Shown: positions 42,416 through 52,370, counted from the stretch's first letter. The stretch: 64,000 nt of DNA from Leisingera sp. S132 (GCF_025144465.1 NZ_CP083553.1:2664001-2728000); one strand, 5' to 3'. Translations and numbers: made by a program. Notes: generated by a model from the letters alone, not told the origin.

Positions 42416-45373
42416 TCAGTCGCCCTGCTTCAGCCCCATCAGCGCTGCGGCAAAGGGGTTGTCGGGGTCGATCTGTTTTTCCTTCTTGGCAGGACGCGAG
42501 GAATAGGTCTTGGCACCCTGATCCTGGCGCGGTCCGCCCTTACGTCCCGGCTTGCCCCGGCCGCCGTCACGGTCGCCGCCCTTGGCGCCGCGCGGCTTGC
42601 CCTTGCCGCCGGGCTTGCCGTCGCCCTGCGGGCGGCGGTTCTGCTGGCGCTGGCCGCCGCCTTGGCGTCCGCCGCGGTTACCGCCCCAGGTGAAGGTAAA
42701 GAAGACTTCCACCTCCGGCGCATCGACGGCCGCATCGGCCGCTTCGCCAACCGGGGTTTCATCCGCAGCTGTCTCCGCAACAGGCGCCTCGGGTGCCGGC
42801 TCGGCCGGTTCCTCGGCGATGGGGGCAACGCCCTCGTCTGCGATGGCTTCGGTGCCGGCTGGCACATCCGCCGGCGCGGGCTCACCCTCGGCGGCCGGCG
42901 CCGCGGCCGGGGTGTTCTCCGCCTCTGCGGCGGCATCCATCACCGGCTGCCCTTCGGCAGGCGTGCCGGTTTCGGCCACCACGGCATCGGCCGGCTTTAC
43001 TTTCTCGCGCTCGCCCTTCTCTGCCTTGTAGCCCAGGCCCTGCATGAGATCGGCGAACTGCTCCAGCGTCATGCCGGTAATCGACAGCATGTCGGCCTTG
43101 GCTTCAAAGCCGCCGCGGCTGTCTTCGCTGCGCAGCATGTCGGCCAGACGCTCCAGCATGTCGATGCGGATCATCCGCTCGCCTGCCGCGCGATAGCCGG
43201 ACATGGTGTCATAGCCTTCGGGCGCGTCCTTGATGGAGGGCACGGTAACCAGACCCGGCGGCGGTGCTTCGGGGAAATCCTGCAGGCCATTGACCAGCGA
43301 CCACAGCACCAGGCGCAGACGGGTCGGCGCAGGCTTCAGCAGCAGAGGCATAAAAATGGTGAACTGGCCGAACCGGATGCCATGCTTGCGCAGCGCGCCG
43401 CGGGCGTCCTGATCCAGGTCCTTGACCTCCTGCGCCACGCCCGCACGGGGCAGCACGCCGAGATTTTCAACCATGCGGAAGGCAAAGCCGCGCGCCAGGC
43501 CGGTCAGTTCTTCATCCTTCTGCAGGTTCAGAAGCGGCTCAAACAGCGCGTTGATCTTGCGGGTAATGAAATGCAGCAGGCGGCGTTCGACCTTTTGGGC
43601 CACATCCGGCCCTGCGGCCTCATCCACGAAAACCTGGATCTGCGGGTTCAGCGCATCGGCGCCGGCAACCAGCTTGCCCACCGCATGCTCGCCCCACATC
43701 AGGCCGCCCTGCTCGGTAAAGTCGATTTCGGTGTCGGGCGCGTTATAGAACCGGTCTGCACGCAGATGGAATTGCGGCGCCAAAGCCTGCAGCGAAGCCG
43801 CCTTGAGGGCCTTTGCCTCAGTGCCTTGCGCAGCTTTGTCCGGGCTGAACCGGAACCCCTCCAGACGGCCGACGAATTCGCCTTCGACCGTCACTTCACC
43901 CTTGTCATTCACTTCGGCCAAAAGGGCCTCCTTCTGTTTGAGCCGGCGCAACAGAACAGACGTGCGCCGGTCCACAAATCGCTGAGTCAAACGCTCATGC
44001 AGAGCATCCGACAACCTGTCTTCTACAGCGCGCGTCTCCCCGCGCCAATGGCTTTCGTCACGCAGCCATCCGTTCCGCTGCGCGACATATGTCCACGTCC
44101 GGATAAATGCCAGACGCTTGGACAATGTGTCGATGTTTCCATCGGTGCGGTCAATCCGCTTTATCTGGCGAGCCATCCAGTCGTCCGGCACCACCCCGCC
44201 GCCGTGCAAATGTTCGAATATCACCCCCAGAAGCGAGGCATGCTCCGCGTGGGAAATGCCGCGAAAATCCGGGATCCGGCAGACGTCCCACAGCAGTTTG
44301 ACCGATTGCGCATTTGTTGTGCGCGAGATGACGGCAGATTCCTGCGACAGCATCTTCAGCGCGCCCAGGTCATCGGCCTCGCGCGCCTTGATCAGGTTCT
44401 CGTTTGAGGGACTTGATTCGAGCGAGTTGATCAGCGCCTCGACCGTGCCGAACTGCAGATCGGCAGAGCGCCAGTTGAGCTTTTTCAGCGGTGTGAACTG
44501 GTGGTTCATGATCGCCGAGGCGGTGCCCTCATCCAGCGGCCTTGCATCGCCGGTGATGCCGAAGGTGCCGTGGCTCATCCCCCGGCCCGCGCGGCCTGCA
44601 ATCTGCGCCAGTTCATTCGGGGCCAGCTCGCGCATCCGGCGGCCGTCGAACTTGGCTGTGGAGGAAAACGCCACATGGTCGATATCCAGGTTCAGCCCCA
44701 TGCCGATGGCGTCGGTTGCCACAAGGTAGTCAACTTCGCCATTCTGATAGAGTGCGACCTGCGCGTTGCGTGTCCGGGGGCTGAGCGCCCCCATGACCAC
44801 CGCGGCGCCGCCTTTCTGACGGCGGATCAGCTCGGCAATCGCATAGACATTATCAACCGAAAACCCAACGATTGCGGTTCTCGGCGGCATCCGGCTTATC
44901 TTTTTCGAACCCGCATAGACCAAATCGGACATACGCTCGCGCCGCACGAACTCGACGCCCTGCACCAGGGCAGAAATCGGCCCGCGCATGGTGTCAGCCC
45001 CCAAGAACAGCGTCTCATGGGTGCCGCGGGCGCGCAGCAGCCGGTCGGTGAACACATGGCCGCGCTCCGGATCGGCGCAGAGCTGGATCTCGTCGATCGC
45101 CAGGAAGTCACAACCCATGCCCTCGGGCATCGCCTCCACCGTGCAGATCCAGTACTGCGCCCGCGGCGGCACGATGCGCTCTTCGCCGGTGACCAGCGCC
45201 ACCACCGAAGGCCCGCGTGCTGCCACGACCTTGTCATAGACTTCGCGCGCCAGCAGGCGCAGCGGAAAGCCCATCACCCCGGTGCGGTAGCCCAGCATCC
45301 GTTCGATGGCATAATGGGTCTTGCCGGTATTGGTCGGGCCCAGGACGGCCACGATCCGCGATGCGCTTGCCAT
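42416..45373 (-). CDS. SUV3-like DEAD/DEAH helicase with Arg/Gly-rich tail
   Basis: 985 residues. Walker A is GPTNTGKTH (residues 12-20), motif II is DEIQ (94-97), and QIAGRAGRGM is motif VI, the set found in alphaproteobacterial relatives of mitochondrial SUV3 RNA helicase. Residues about 790-890 are acidic and Ala/Pro/Glu-rich, and about 895-985 are Arg/Gly/Lys-rich, probably RNA-binding. The final segment DPDNPFAAALMGLK is conserved-looking. It lies between a TPR gene and an S4 RNA-binding gene, which fits RNA processing or turnover. Confidence 0.88.
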   Translation of the reverse strand: MASASRIVAVLGPTNTGKTHYAIERMLGYRTGVMGFPLRLLAREVYDKVVAARGPSVVALVTGEERIVPPRAQYWICTVEAMPEGMGCDFLAIDEIQLCADPERGHVFTDRLLRARGTHETLFLGADTMRGPISALVQGVEFVRRERMSDLVYAGSKKISRMPPRTAIVGFSVDNVYAIAELIRRQKGGAAVVMGALSPRTRNAQVALYQNGEVDYLVATDAIGMGLNLDIDHVAFSSTAKFDGRRMRELAPNELAQIAGRAGRGMSHGTFGITGDARPLDEGTASAIMNHQFTPLKKLNWRSADLQFGTVEALINSLESSPSNENLIKAREADDLGALKMLSQESAVISRTTNAQSVKLLWDVCRIPDFRGISHAEHASLLGVIFEHLHGGGVVPDDWMARQIKRIDRTDGNIDTLSKRLAFIRTWTYVAQRNGWLRDESHWRGETRAVEDRLSDALHERLTQRFVDRRTSVLLRRLKQKEALLAEVNDKGEVTVEGEFVGRLEGFRFSPDKAAQGTEAKALKAASLQALAPQFHLRADRFYNAPDTEIDFTEQGGLMWGEHAVGKLVAGADALNPQIQVFVDEAAGPDVAQKVERRLLHFITRKINALFEPLLNLQKDEELTGLARGFAFRMVENLGVLPRAGVAQEVKDLDQDARGALRKHGIRFGQFTIFMPLLLKPAPTRLRLVLWSLVNGLQDFPEAPPPGLVTVPSIKDAPEGYDTMSGYRAAGERMIRIDMLERLADMLRSEDSRGGFEAKADMLSITGMTLEQFADLMQGLGYKAEKGEREKVKPADAVVAETGTPAEGQPVMDAAAEAENTPAAAPAAEGEPAPADVPAGTEAIADEGVAPIAEEPAEPAPEAPVAETAADETPVGEAADAAVDAPEVEVFFTFTWGGNRGGRQGGGQRQQNRRPQGDGKPGGKGKPRGAKGGDRDGGRGKPGRKGGPRQDQGAKTYSSRPAKKEKQIDPDNPFAAALMGLKQGD

Positions 45374-45401
45374 ATCTTCAGCCCCCGCGCCCCAGCGGGG
45401 C

Positions 45402-45968
45402 TTACAGTTCCCTGCCCTCGACCGTGGGCCGCAGACGTTCGAGGGCGCTGCTTACTTCCTCGTGGTGCGGATGTATAGCCTTGGCACGCTGGTAGGCTTC
45501 ATAGGCGCGCTCCGGCTGGCGGAACTGCTCAAACACCACGCCCAGCGCATAGATCGCGTTGTAATCCTGCGGGTTCAGCGCCAGCGACCGTTCGAGATCC
45601 GCAATCGACGGCCCGTAGAGTCCGATCTCGAAATAAACCCGCGCGCGTTCATACCAGCCGCGGGCAAAGCCAGGCGCGTGATCGGTCAGCGCGGTCAGAT
45701 GCTCCACCGCCTCCTGCAGGTCGCCCCGCTCCATCGCGTCGCGCCCGCGCCGCAGCAGCAGATCCATCGACGGCGAGCCGCTTCTGGCCCACAGCGCCTG
45801 CAGCTCGCGGTCAATCGCCGCGGCCTCCGATGCTTCGGACTTCGCCAGATCCTGCAGCAGCACGTCGGCGGACAGCGCCTGCGCGGCGCCACTGCAAGGC
45901 AGGGAAAGCGCGGCCATGGCCGCCGTTGCCGCCACGATAGCTTTGAGCTTTGGGAAATTTGCCACCAT
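45402..45968 (-). CDS. exported TPR-repeat protein
   Basis: 188 residues. A signal-like N-terminus (residues about 8-32, AIVAATAAMAALSLPCSGAA) is followed by three tetratricopeptide units (about 70-170, with ALTDHAPGFARGWYERARVYFE and SLALNPQDYNAIYALGVVFE). It is a probable periplasmic protein-interaction module of unknown partner. The helicase gene starts 28 bases downstream. Confidence 0.82.
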   Translation of the reverse strand: MVANFPKLKAIVAATAAMAALSLPCSGAAQALSADVLLQDLAKSEASEAAAIDRELQALWARSGSPSMDLLLRRGRDAMERGDLQEAVEHLTALTDHAPGFARGWYERARVYFEIGLYGPSIADLERSLALNPQDYNAIYALGVVFEQFRQPERAYEAYQRAKAIHPHHEEVSSALERLRPTVEGREL

Positions 45969-46069
45969 GATACCCCCAGTGTAATCCCGCGCGCTGCATT
46001 TACCAGTAATAGCTGCTATGGCTTCACAGGTTTGTGCTATAAGGCGCGCAAAACAGATTGAGGATCAAG

Positions 46070-46360
46070 ATGAGCGTTACCCTTGAACAGGCAGCTGAGG
46101 CGCTGAACGGCAAACTGGACGCAGGCGAATTCACCGCCTCCGCCAAGTTCCAGATCGAAGGCCTGGGCGCCATCATGCTCGACAGCACTGGCGCCCGCGT
46201 CGCCGATGAAGAGGCGGATGTGACCATGTCCGCCGACGCAGACACCTTCCAGTCCATCCTGGAAGGCGACCTGAACCCGACTGCCGCCTTCATGTCCGGC
46301 AAGCTGACCATTGACGGCGACATGGGCACGGCGATGCAGCTCGCCTCGGCACTGGCCTGA
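46070..46360 (+). CDS. SCP2 sterol/lipid-binding domain protein
   Basis: 96 residues. A single SCP2-like domain: GEFTASAKFQIEGLGAIMLD and ADTFQSILEGDLNPTAAFMSGKLTIDGDM are diagnostic (key part LNPTAAFMSGKLTIDGDM). Such small bacterial proteins bind fatty acyl or other lipids. A TTG at 46058 is possible, but ATG 46070 with GAGG before it fits better. The stop overlaps the next hydrolase gene by one base (TGATG). Confidence 0.88.
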   Translation: MSVTLEQAAEALNGKLDAGEFTASAKFQIEGLGAIMLDSTGARVADEEADVTMSADADTFQSILEGDLNPTAAFMSGKLTIDGDMGTAMQLASALA

Positions 46361-47322
46361 TGGACGGCGCCCCAGTGGACCTGCAGCCCGCCCCCCTGTT
46401 CGCGGAAATCGCGCAGGGACCGGCAGGCGGCGCAGCCCACTGGGTGCACACCTCAGATGGCCTGCGCATCCGTGCAGGCCACTGGCGCCCGGAGGGAGAG
46501 GCGAAGGGCACGGTCCTCCTGTTCCCCGGACGCACCGAATACGTCGAGAAATACGGCCCTGCAGCGGCCGAGTTTGCCACCCGGGGCTATGCCACCCTGA
46601 CGGTTGACTGGCGCGGCCAGGGACTGTCCGGGCGGATGCTGGCGGAACGGCGGCTGGGCCACGTCGGGCATTTCACCGATTTCCAGAAAGATGTGCAGGC
46701 GCTGGCCGCGCTGGCCGCTCAGCTGGATCTGCCCCGGCCCTGGCACTTGGCTGGCCATTCCATGGGCGGCGCCATCGGCCTGCGCGCCCTGATCGAGGGG
46801 CTGGCGGTCAACTCCTGCTGTTTCACCGGCCCGATGTGGGGCATCCAGATCCCGCCGCTGCTGCGGCCGCTTGCCGGCCTCCTGGGCAGCATCGCGCCTT
46901 ATCTGAGGCTGAACGAGCGGCTGCTGCCGACAACCGCGCTGGATCAGTATGTTCAGATCACCCCGTTTGAGGGCAACACGCTGACAACTGATCCGGACAT
47001 GTACAAGCTGATGCATGCCCAGCTGGCAGCCCAGCCCGATCTGGTGCTTGGCGGCCCCACCATCCAATGGCTGCGGGTCAGCCTGCAGGAATGCGCCGAA
47101 CTGGAGAAATTGCCCTCTCCCGCGCTGCCCTGCATCACCTTCCTCGGCACTGAGGAGCAGATCGTCAATCCAGAGGCGGTCCACGACCGCATGAACCGCT
47201 GGCCGGGAGGCGAGCTGGACCTGATCAAGGGCGCCCAGCACGAGGTGATGATGGAAACCCCGGAAATCCGTGCCCATGTATTTTCCAGCATGTGCCGCCT
47301 GTTTGACCAGTTCAGCCGCTGA
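46360..47322 (+). CDS. alpha/beta hydrolase, lysophospholipase (PldB)-like
   Basis: 320 residues. The alpha/beta fold shows the oxyanion region LLFPGRTEYVEKYG, DWRGQGLSGR, the nucleophile S134 in AGHSMGG, and a late acidic/His pair (IVNPEAVHDR, GAQHEVM). It is typical of the COG2267 lysophospholipase group. It is translationally coupled to the SCP2 gene, so a lipid substrate is plausible. Confidence 0.87.
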   Translation: MDGAPVDLQPAPLFAEIAQGPAGGAAHWVHTSDGLRIRAGHWRPEGEAKGTVLLFPGRTEYVEKYGPAAAEFATRGYATLTVDWRGQGLSGRMLAERRLGHVGHFTDFQKDVQALAALAAQLDLPRPWHLAGHSMGGAIGLRALIEGLAVNSCCFTGPMWGIQIPPLLRPLAGLLGSIAPYLRLNERLLPTTALDQYVQITPFEGNTLTTDPDMYKLMHAQLAAQPDLVLGGPTIQWLRVSLQECAELEKLPSPALPCITFLGTEEQIVNPEAVHDRMNRWPGGELDLIKGAQHEVMMETPEIRAHVFSSMCRLFDQFSR

Positions 47323-47360
47323 CCTCCAGGCCGGCCCGGCCAGCGGCGCAGCGGCTTTTG

Positions 47361-47810
47361 TCAGCTCCCGCGCTCCAAGGCGGCTGCCACAGCGGCGCCG
47401 AATTCTTCCGGGCTTGGCGATTTGTCAAAGACCGGAACCTCCTCGGGCAGCATCACCCACGGCTGTTTGCGGCTTGTCCAGATATGGGCCATGGGCACCA
47501 GTTTCTGACTGTGCTCCAGCGTGCCCGCCCGCAGGAATACTATTCCGGGCAGCAAGCTGTTCTTGTTGTAAATCCGCGTGTGGCACGCCCGGCAAAACAC
47601 CTCGGTGAATTCCATGCCCTGAGCAGAGCGCCGGAACTCCTCTGTCTTCCCCTGGCACTCAAACGCGGCTTCAGGCACCATAGCATGCTCAGCAAACGCG
47701 CTGCCGCTGCGGGTCTGGCAATTCAGGCAGTGGCAGGCATAGACGTGAAGGGGGCCTTCCTTAACCGAGTAAGCCGCAGCCCCGCAGTCGCAAGCGCCAG
47801 ATTGGTTCAT
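47361..47810 (-). CDS. GFA (CENP-V) family protein, first copy
   Basis: 149 residues. Zinc-binding cysteines: [22 protein letters not shown] and [10 protein letters not shown], the GFA/CENP-V pattern. Family members are called glutathione-dependent formaldehyde-activating enzymes but most have no proven reaction. The ATG at 47810 has GGAGTG before it. Another GFA gene lies at 52535; they are not close copies. Confidence 0.88.
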   Translation of the reverse strand: MNQSGACDCGAAAYSVKEGPLHVYACHCLNCQTRSGSAFAEHAMVPEAAFECQGKTEEFRRSAQGMEFTEVFCRACHTRIYNKNSLLPGIVFLRAGTLEHSQKLVPMAHIWTSRKQPWVMLPEEVPVFDKSPSPEEFGAAVAAALERGS

Positions 47811-48033
47811 GATGCACTCCATTAACAAGTTCAGTAAATGCGGCTATCACAAGCGGAGCCCGGTGAACAAGGCTCTGCGCTCTTCGCGTTGTGTTGCGCC
47901 GGCAGCGCACCCTGCCTTTACGGCCTCCTAACCGTGCTTTGCTATTCTGCTTCGCGGTCCGCACCTTCGCTTGTGATCCTGCAAGCCCGCCCTTAGATGT
48001 TGGGTCAAAGCATTTCTCATGACAGGAGCCCCC

Positions 48034-49854
48034 ATGTTCCAGCTTCCCTTCCCCGTTCGCGACGCAAATGCCACTGCCGGTTCCGGCGGCCTCGGCGATC
48101 TGCCGGAATGGGACCTCAGCGATCTCTATGCGTCTGAGGACGCCCCCGAACTGGCCCGCGACCTGGACTGGCTGCAAGAGGAATGCGCCGCCTTTGCCGC
48201 CGACTATGAGGGCAAGCTGGCGGATCTGGATGCAGACGGGCTGCTGGAATGCGTGCGGCGCAATGAGAAGATCAACAACATCGCCGGCCGCATCATGTCC
48301 TTTGCCGGCCTGCGGTATTATCAGATGACCACCGACGCCGACCGCGCCGCCTTCCTGTCCGACTGCCAGGAGAAGGTGACCATTGCCACCACCCCGCTGG
48401 TGTTCTTCACGCTGGAGCTGAACCGGATCGAAGACAGCGTGATGGACGCGCATCTGGCCGCCAACGCAGAACTGGCGCGCTATGACAGCGTCTTCCGCCG
48501 CATCCGCGCGATGAAACCCTACCAGCTGTCGGACGAGCTGGAGAAGTTCATGCACGACCTCGGCATCGTCGGCGATGCCTGGGAGAAGCTGTTTGACGAG
48601 ACCATCGCGGGCCTCACCTTCACCGTCGATGGTGAAGAGCTGAACATCGAAGGCACCCTGAACCTGCTGACCGAGCAGGACCGCAGCAAACGCGAGGCCG
48701 CCGCCCGCGAGCTGGCGCGTGTGTTCGGCGAGAACATCAAGACCTTTGCCCGCGTGCACAACACCCAGGCCAAGGAAAAGGAAATCATCGACCGCTGGCG
48801 CGGCATGCCCAGCCCGCAGACCGGCCGCCACCTGTCCAACGACGTGGAGCCGGAAGTGGTTGAGGCGCTGCGCGAGGCGGTGGTTGCCGCCTACCCCAAG
48901 CTCAGCCACCGCTATTACGAGCTGAAGCGCAAATGGCTGGGCCTGGATGTGATGCAGGTCTGGGACCGCAACGCGCCGCTGCCGCTGGAGGATACCCGCA
49001 CGATTGGCTGGCATGAGGCCGAAAAGACCGTGATGGAGGCCTATGGCGCCTTTGACCCCCGCATGGGCGAAATCGCGGCGCCGTTCTTCTCTGACGGCTG
49101 GATCGACGCCGGCGTGAAGCCCGGCAAGGCGCCGGGCGCCTTTGCCCATCCCACCGTCACCAACGTGCACCCCTATGTGATGCTGAACTACCTGGGCAAG
49201 CCGCGCGACGTGATGACCCTGGCGCATGAACTGGGCCACGGCGTTCACCAGGTGCTGGCGGCGGAACAGGGGGAAATGCTCTCCTCCACCCCGCTGACTC
49301 TGGCGGAAACCGCGTCTGTCTTTGGCGAGATGCTCACCTTCCGCAAGATGCTCGACAAGGCCGAAACCAAGGAGCAGCGCAAGGTGCTTCTGGCGGGCAA
49401 GGTCGAGGACATGATCAACACGGTTGTGCGCCAGATCGCCTTCTATGACTTTGAATGCAAACTGCACGCTGCCCGCGCCGAGGGCGAGCTGACCCCGGAT
49501 GACATCAACGCCATCTGGATGTCAGTGCAGGCAGAAAGCCTGGGCGAGGCCTTTGAATACATGGAAGGCTATGAGACCTTCTGGGCCTATATCCCCCACT
49601 TCGTGCATTCGCCCTTCTATGTCTACGCCTATGCTTTCGGCGACGGGCTGGTGAACGCGCTCTACTCGGTTTACGCGGAAGGCGGCGAGGGTTTCGAGGA
49701 CAAGTATTTCGAGATGCTCAAGGCCGGCGGCTCCAAGCACCACAAGGAACTGCTGGCGCCCTTTGGCCTGGATGCATCAGACCCCAAGTTCTGGGACAAG
49801 GGTCTGTCGATGATTTCCGGCTTCATTGACGAACTGGAAGCGATGGAGGACTGA
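48034..49854 (+). CDS. pepF: M3-family oligoendopeptidase F
   Basis: 606 residues. The zinc site HELGH is at 398-402 (TLAHELGHGVHQVL), with the downstream Glu in LAETASVFGEML. It cleaves short peptides in the cytoplasm. An upstream ATG at 48019 is in frame, but AGGAG at 48024-48028 sits correctly for 48034. The stop overlaps the next GNAT gene by one base. Confidence 0.93.
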   Translation: MFQLPFPVRDANATAGSGGLGDLPEWDLSDLYASEDAPELARDLDWLQEECAAFAADYEGKLADLDADGLLECVRRNEKINNIAGRIMSFAGLRYYQMTTDADRAAFLSDCQEKVTIATTPLVFFTLELNRIEDSVMDAHLAANAELARYDSVFRRIRAMKPYQLSDELEKFMHDLGIVGDAWEKLFDETIAGLTFTVDGEELNIEGTLNLLTEQDRSKREAAARELARVFGENIKTFARVHNTQAKEKEIIDRWRGMPSPQTGRHLSNDVEPEVVEALREAVVAAYPKLSHRYYELKRKWLGLDVMQVWDRNAPLPLEDTRTIGWHEAEKTVMEAYGAFDPRMGEIAAPFFSDGWIDAGVKPGKAPGAFAHPTVTNVHPYVMLNYLGKPRDVMTLAHELGHGVHQVLAAEQGEMLSSTPLTLAETASVFGEMLTFRKMLDKAETKEQRKVLLAGKVEDMINTVVRQIAFYDFECKLHAARAEGELTPDDINAIWMSVQAESLGEAFEYMEGYETFWAYIPHFVHSPFYVYAYAFGDGLVNALYSVYAEGGEGFEDKYFEMLKAGGSKHHKELLAPFGLDASDPKFWDKGLSMISGFIDELEAMED

Positions 49855-50333
49855 TGCCTCTCTCTCTGCGCCCGGTTTGCCGCAGCGAATTTGATCTGGT
49901 CTCCCATATCCAAGTGGAACCGGACCAGGTCCGTTTTTCCGGCACCGTGGCTCAGGCCTTTGAAGAAGATGAGGACGGCGTGGATTTTCACGCCATCCTT
50001 GACGGCCCCCGCGCGGTGGGATTCTTCAAAATCGACCGGCTTTATCACGAGACCTATGATTTCGCAGAAGCAGATACTCTTGGCCTGCGCGGATTCATGA
50101 TTGATCGCAGCGCGCAGGGTAAAGGCTATGCCACGGCCGCCGTCGCAGCCCTGAGAACCTACTTGCCCGCCCAGTACCCGGATCGCCGGGCCGTGGTGCT
50201 GACGGTCAACATGCAGAACCCCGCGGCTGTCCGCTGCTACCTGAAAGGCGGGTTTCAGGACACTGGCGGAATCTATCCCCATGGCTTGGCAGGCCCGCAG
50301 CACATCCTGCGGATGGCGCTGACAGAGGACTAA
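49854..50333 (+). CDS. GNAT-family N-acetyltransferase
   Basis: 159 residues. The acetyl-CoA loop is RSAQGKGYATAAVAAL and the late NPAAVRCYLKGGFQ is the second GNAT signature. The acceptor is not evident. It is coupled to pepF by TGATG. Confidence 0.88.
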   Translation: MPLSLRPVCRSEFDLVSHIQVEPDQVRFSGTVAQAFEEDEDGVDFHAILDGPRAVGFFKIDRLYHETYDFAEADTLGLRGFMIDRSAQGKGYATAAVAALRTYLPAQYPDRRAVVLTVNMQNPAAVRCYLKGGFQDTGGIYPHGLAGPQHILRMALTED

Positions 50334-50426
50334 ACCTGGACCCTGCACCGCCGCCAGCCCCTGCGTCGCTAAGCTGCAAAACCCAATACACTCAGAAATC
50401 ACCCAGTCGGATTTTGGGACAATTTA

Positions 50427-50435
50427 TGGTATAGT
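50427..50435 (+). promoter_or_regulatory. extended -10 promoter element of the DUF995 gene
   Basis: TGGTATAGT (TG-N-TATAGT) is an extended -10 element, 31 bases before the GTG/ATG region of the gene at 50467, in an AT-rich stretch. No good -35 is needed with an extended -10. Confidence 0.5.
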
Positions 50436-50466
50436 TTCGCCGTTCACCAGTTTGAGGGGATGAGTA

Positions 50467-50928
50467 ATGTTTGTGTTTAGAAAGATCAGCGCAGTTGTTC
50501 TTGCGTCCGTAATTGCAGCGTCACCAGCGTCTGCAGCTGGCCCTGACAAGAAGAACAGGGTCGGCGGTGAAACGATTGCCAAACTTTACGCTGGGAAAAC
50601 CTGGATCTGGAGCAAGGGCGGCACCTATTGGGCGCCGGACGGCAGCTTTCAAGCTGTCTGGGAAGACAGCGTCGGCTTGGGAAAATGGTATGCGACTTCT
50701 AAGGGCAGCCTCTGCTATGAGGCCCAGTGGTATCACAGCAAAGGCGAACCCGGCAAACAGCGCAAGGAATGCTACCGGCATATTGCCGACAGTCAGGGTC
50801 AGCTTTGGAAGTACAGCGAAAAAGACCAGTCCTGGTACAAGCCGACGAGAGAGTTCGCTGAACGCATCAAACCCGGCAACAAAATCGCATCTCGGGTCCG
50901 CAAGCTGAGAAAGCGCTACGGAGTTTGA
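50467..50928 (+). CDS. DUF995 domain exported protein
   Basis: 153 residues. A signal peptide (about 1-23, ending ASPASA) precedes a DUF995-type domain with GKTWIWSKGGTYWAPDGSF and CYRHIADSQGQLWKYS. Function unknown; it is likely periplasmic. GAGGGG before the ATG is the ribosome site. Its own promoter and lower GC than its neighbours suggest separate regulation. Confidence 0.8.
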   Translation: MFVFRKISAVVLASVIAASPASAAGPDKKNRVGGETIAKLYAGKTWIWSKGGTYWAPDGSFQAVWEDSVGLGKWYATSKGSLCYEAQWYHSKGEPGKQRKECYRHIADSQGQLWKYSEKDQSWYKPTREFAERIKPGNKIASRVRKLRKRYGV

Positions 50929-51124
50929 CTTTTTGCGGCGGATGGCTCTGCCGACCCCTTCGGCCTAGCAATATTTCCTAAGATGCAGCCTTCCTGGCCC
51001 GTTAACGCTTCAACCAGCCGGGCAAGGGCTCAGACGGAAACCGGCGGAAACTCCGGCCATGCAAACACATGCTTCCCCAGCCGTTCCCGCGCCAGGCAAC
51101 GGCGCGGGATTCACTTGTGAACAG

Positions 51125-52246
51125 TTACTGCTTCGGGAAGTAATCCTCGCAGTCACCATCCCGGTAGACATCCGCTGTGCAGCAGTGCAGGCCGCCGCCA
51201 AAGGCATAGGCGTCGCGCAGCTCGACCTCGACCACTTCCATACCCAGCTTGTCCATCTGCTCTGCCTGATAGACCTCGGATTTCTCTACACAGACGGTCT
51301 TCGGGTCCAGCACCAGCACGTTCATCGAAAGCCAGGTGGAGGAGTAGCACAGCGGCGGCGGGGTGTTGTGGGCGGGCTGGGCCGCGTCAACGATTTCCCA
51401 GCCGTTCTTGTTGAACATATCGCGCTGCTCGTCCGGCAAGCGGCGCTGCGGGTTGTTCAGGATCAGCCCCGGGCGCAGCGGCGTGAAGGTTGCGTCGATG
51501 TGGATCGGATACGGGTCGCCCGGGAAGTTCACCGTATGCACCCGGTGATCCGGGAAGTGGCGGCGCAGCCATTCAATGCCCTTTAGGTTGGTGGTAAAGC
51601 CGTGCTGCACCACCAGATCCTTGCCGAAGCGCAGCACGTCGGCAGCGTCAAACAGCGGCTCTTCCTCGGTGGTGACAAAGAATTTCTCTGCCGCCCATTC
51701 CAGCCGCTTGGCGACGCCGATCTTGTCGCTGAGGTAATCCGGGTGATAATCCGCATCGGTCAGGCGCGGCTTCGGCGCCGCCTCGTGGCGGAAGTTCGGA
51801 TCCTCCTCCCAGTACTGCTTCAAGAGCGGCCGGTAGTTCAGATACTCAAACCAGCGGCAGCGGTAGGACATGGTGGCTTCCAACATCTCATGGCCGACGG
51901 TCAGCAGCACATCGCGCGGCGGCATGCACCCGAACTGGCTGTCGGTGTGGAAGTCCGGCGTGGTCACCGGCTGGGAATGGTCGATGGAGACCGGACGGTC
52001 CACCCGGATATCCCGCTTGCGCAGCAGATCTGCAAAGTTGTCCAGCAGCTCATTCGCACGGTCGATGGATTCCTGCGGGCGGCGGCCCCACTGGCCGCGC
52101 ATGTCGCTGTCTTCCGGCACTTTGGCATCCAGCGCGGGTTCTTCCGGCGGGATGTGGCAATCATCGGCACGGCCCACGATCACATGGCGCAGCGTGTCCC
52201 ACTCATTCCAGCTTTTGACTTCGGTTTTCTCCGGCGACCAGGCCAT
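51125..52246 (-). CDS. glycine amidinotransferase (AGAT)-like enzyme
   Basis: 373 residues. It resembles vertebrate AGAT closely: LFDAADVLRFGKDLV (catalytic Asp), KGIEWLRRHFPDHRVH, PIHIDATF (catalytic His) and the nucleophile C355 in GGLHCCTADVYR. AGAT moves the amidino group of arginine to an amine such as glycine. The product here is not known; guanidinoacetate, or a guanidino group on a natural product, are options. The gene stands alone, after a hairpin-rich leader with a sequestered ribosome site. The start MAWSPEKTEVK has GGAGG 5' to it. Confidence 0.82.
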   Translation of the reverse strand: MAWSPEKTEVKSWNEWDTLRHVIVGRADDCHIPPEEPALDAKVPEDSDMRGQWGRRPQESIDRANELLDNFADLLRKRDIRVDRPVSIDHSQPVTTPDFHTDSQFGCMPPRDVLLTVGHEMLEATMSYRCRWFEYLNYRPLLKQYWEEDPNFRHEAAPKPRLTDADYHPDYLSDKIGVAKRLEWAAEKFFVTTEEEPLFDAADVLRFGKDLVVQHGFTTNLKGIEWLRRHFPDHRVHTVNFPGDPYPIHIDATFTPLRPGLILNNPQRRLPDEQRDMFNKNGWEIVDAAQPAHNTPPPLCYSSTWLSMNVLVLDPKTVCVEKSEVYQAEQMDKLGMEVVEVELRDAYAFGGGLHCCTADVYRDGDCEDYFPKQ

Positions 52247-52370
52247 GGATGCCTCCTTTGTATGGGAGGCAAAGGCGGGGCCTTCAATCTCCCGATTGAA
52301 AGTCCCGGCGTACAGGAGCGTGGATGAAGGGCGAGAGCTGACCGCTCTCCGGCGACGCCATCGCCTGTGA
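52247..52370 (-). promoter_or_regulatory. structured 5' leader of the amidinotransferase gene (candidate riboswitch)
   Basis: On the minus-strand transcript, in order: GGCGA/TCGCC hairpin (52361-52365 with 52351-52355), GAGAGC/GCTCTC (52344-52349 with 52333-52338), TTCAATC/GATTGAA (52294-52300 with 52283-52289), and GCCTCC/GGAGGC (52265-52270 with 52251-52256). The last one places the GGAGG ribosome site inside a stem. No known riboswitch consensus was matched. Confidence 0.5.
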
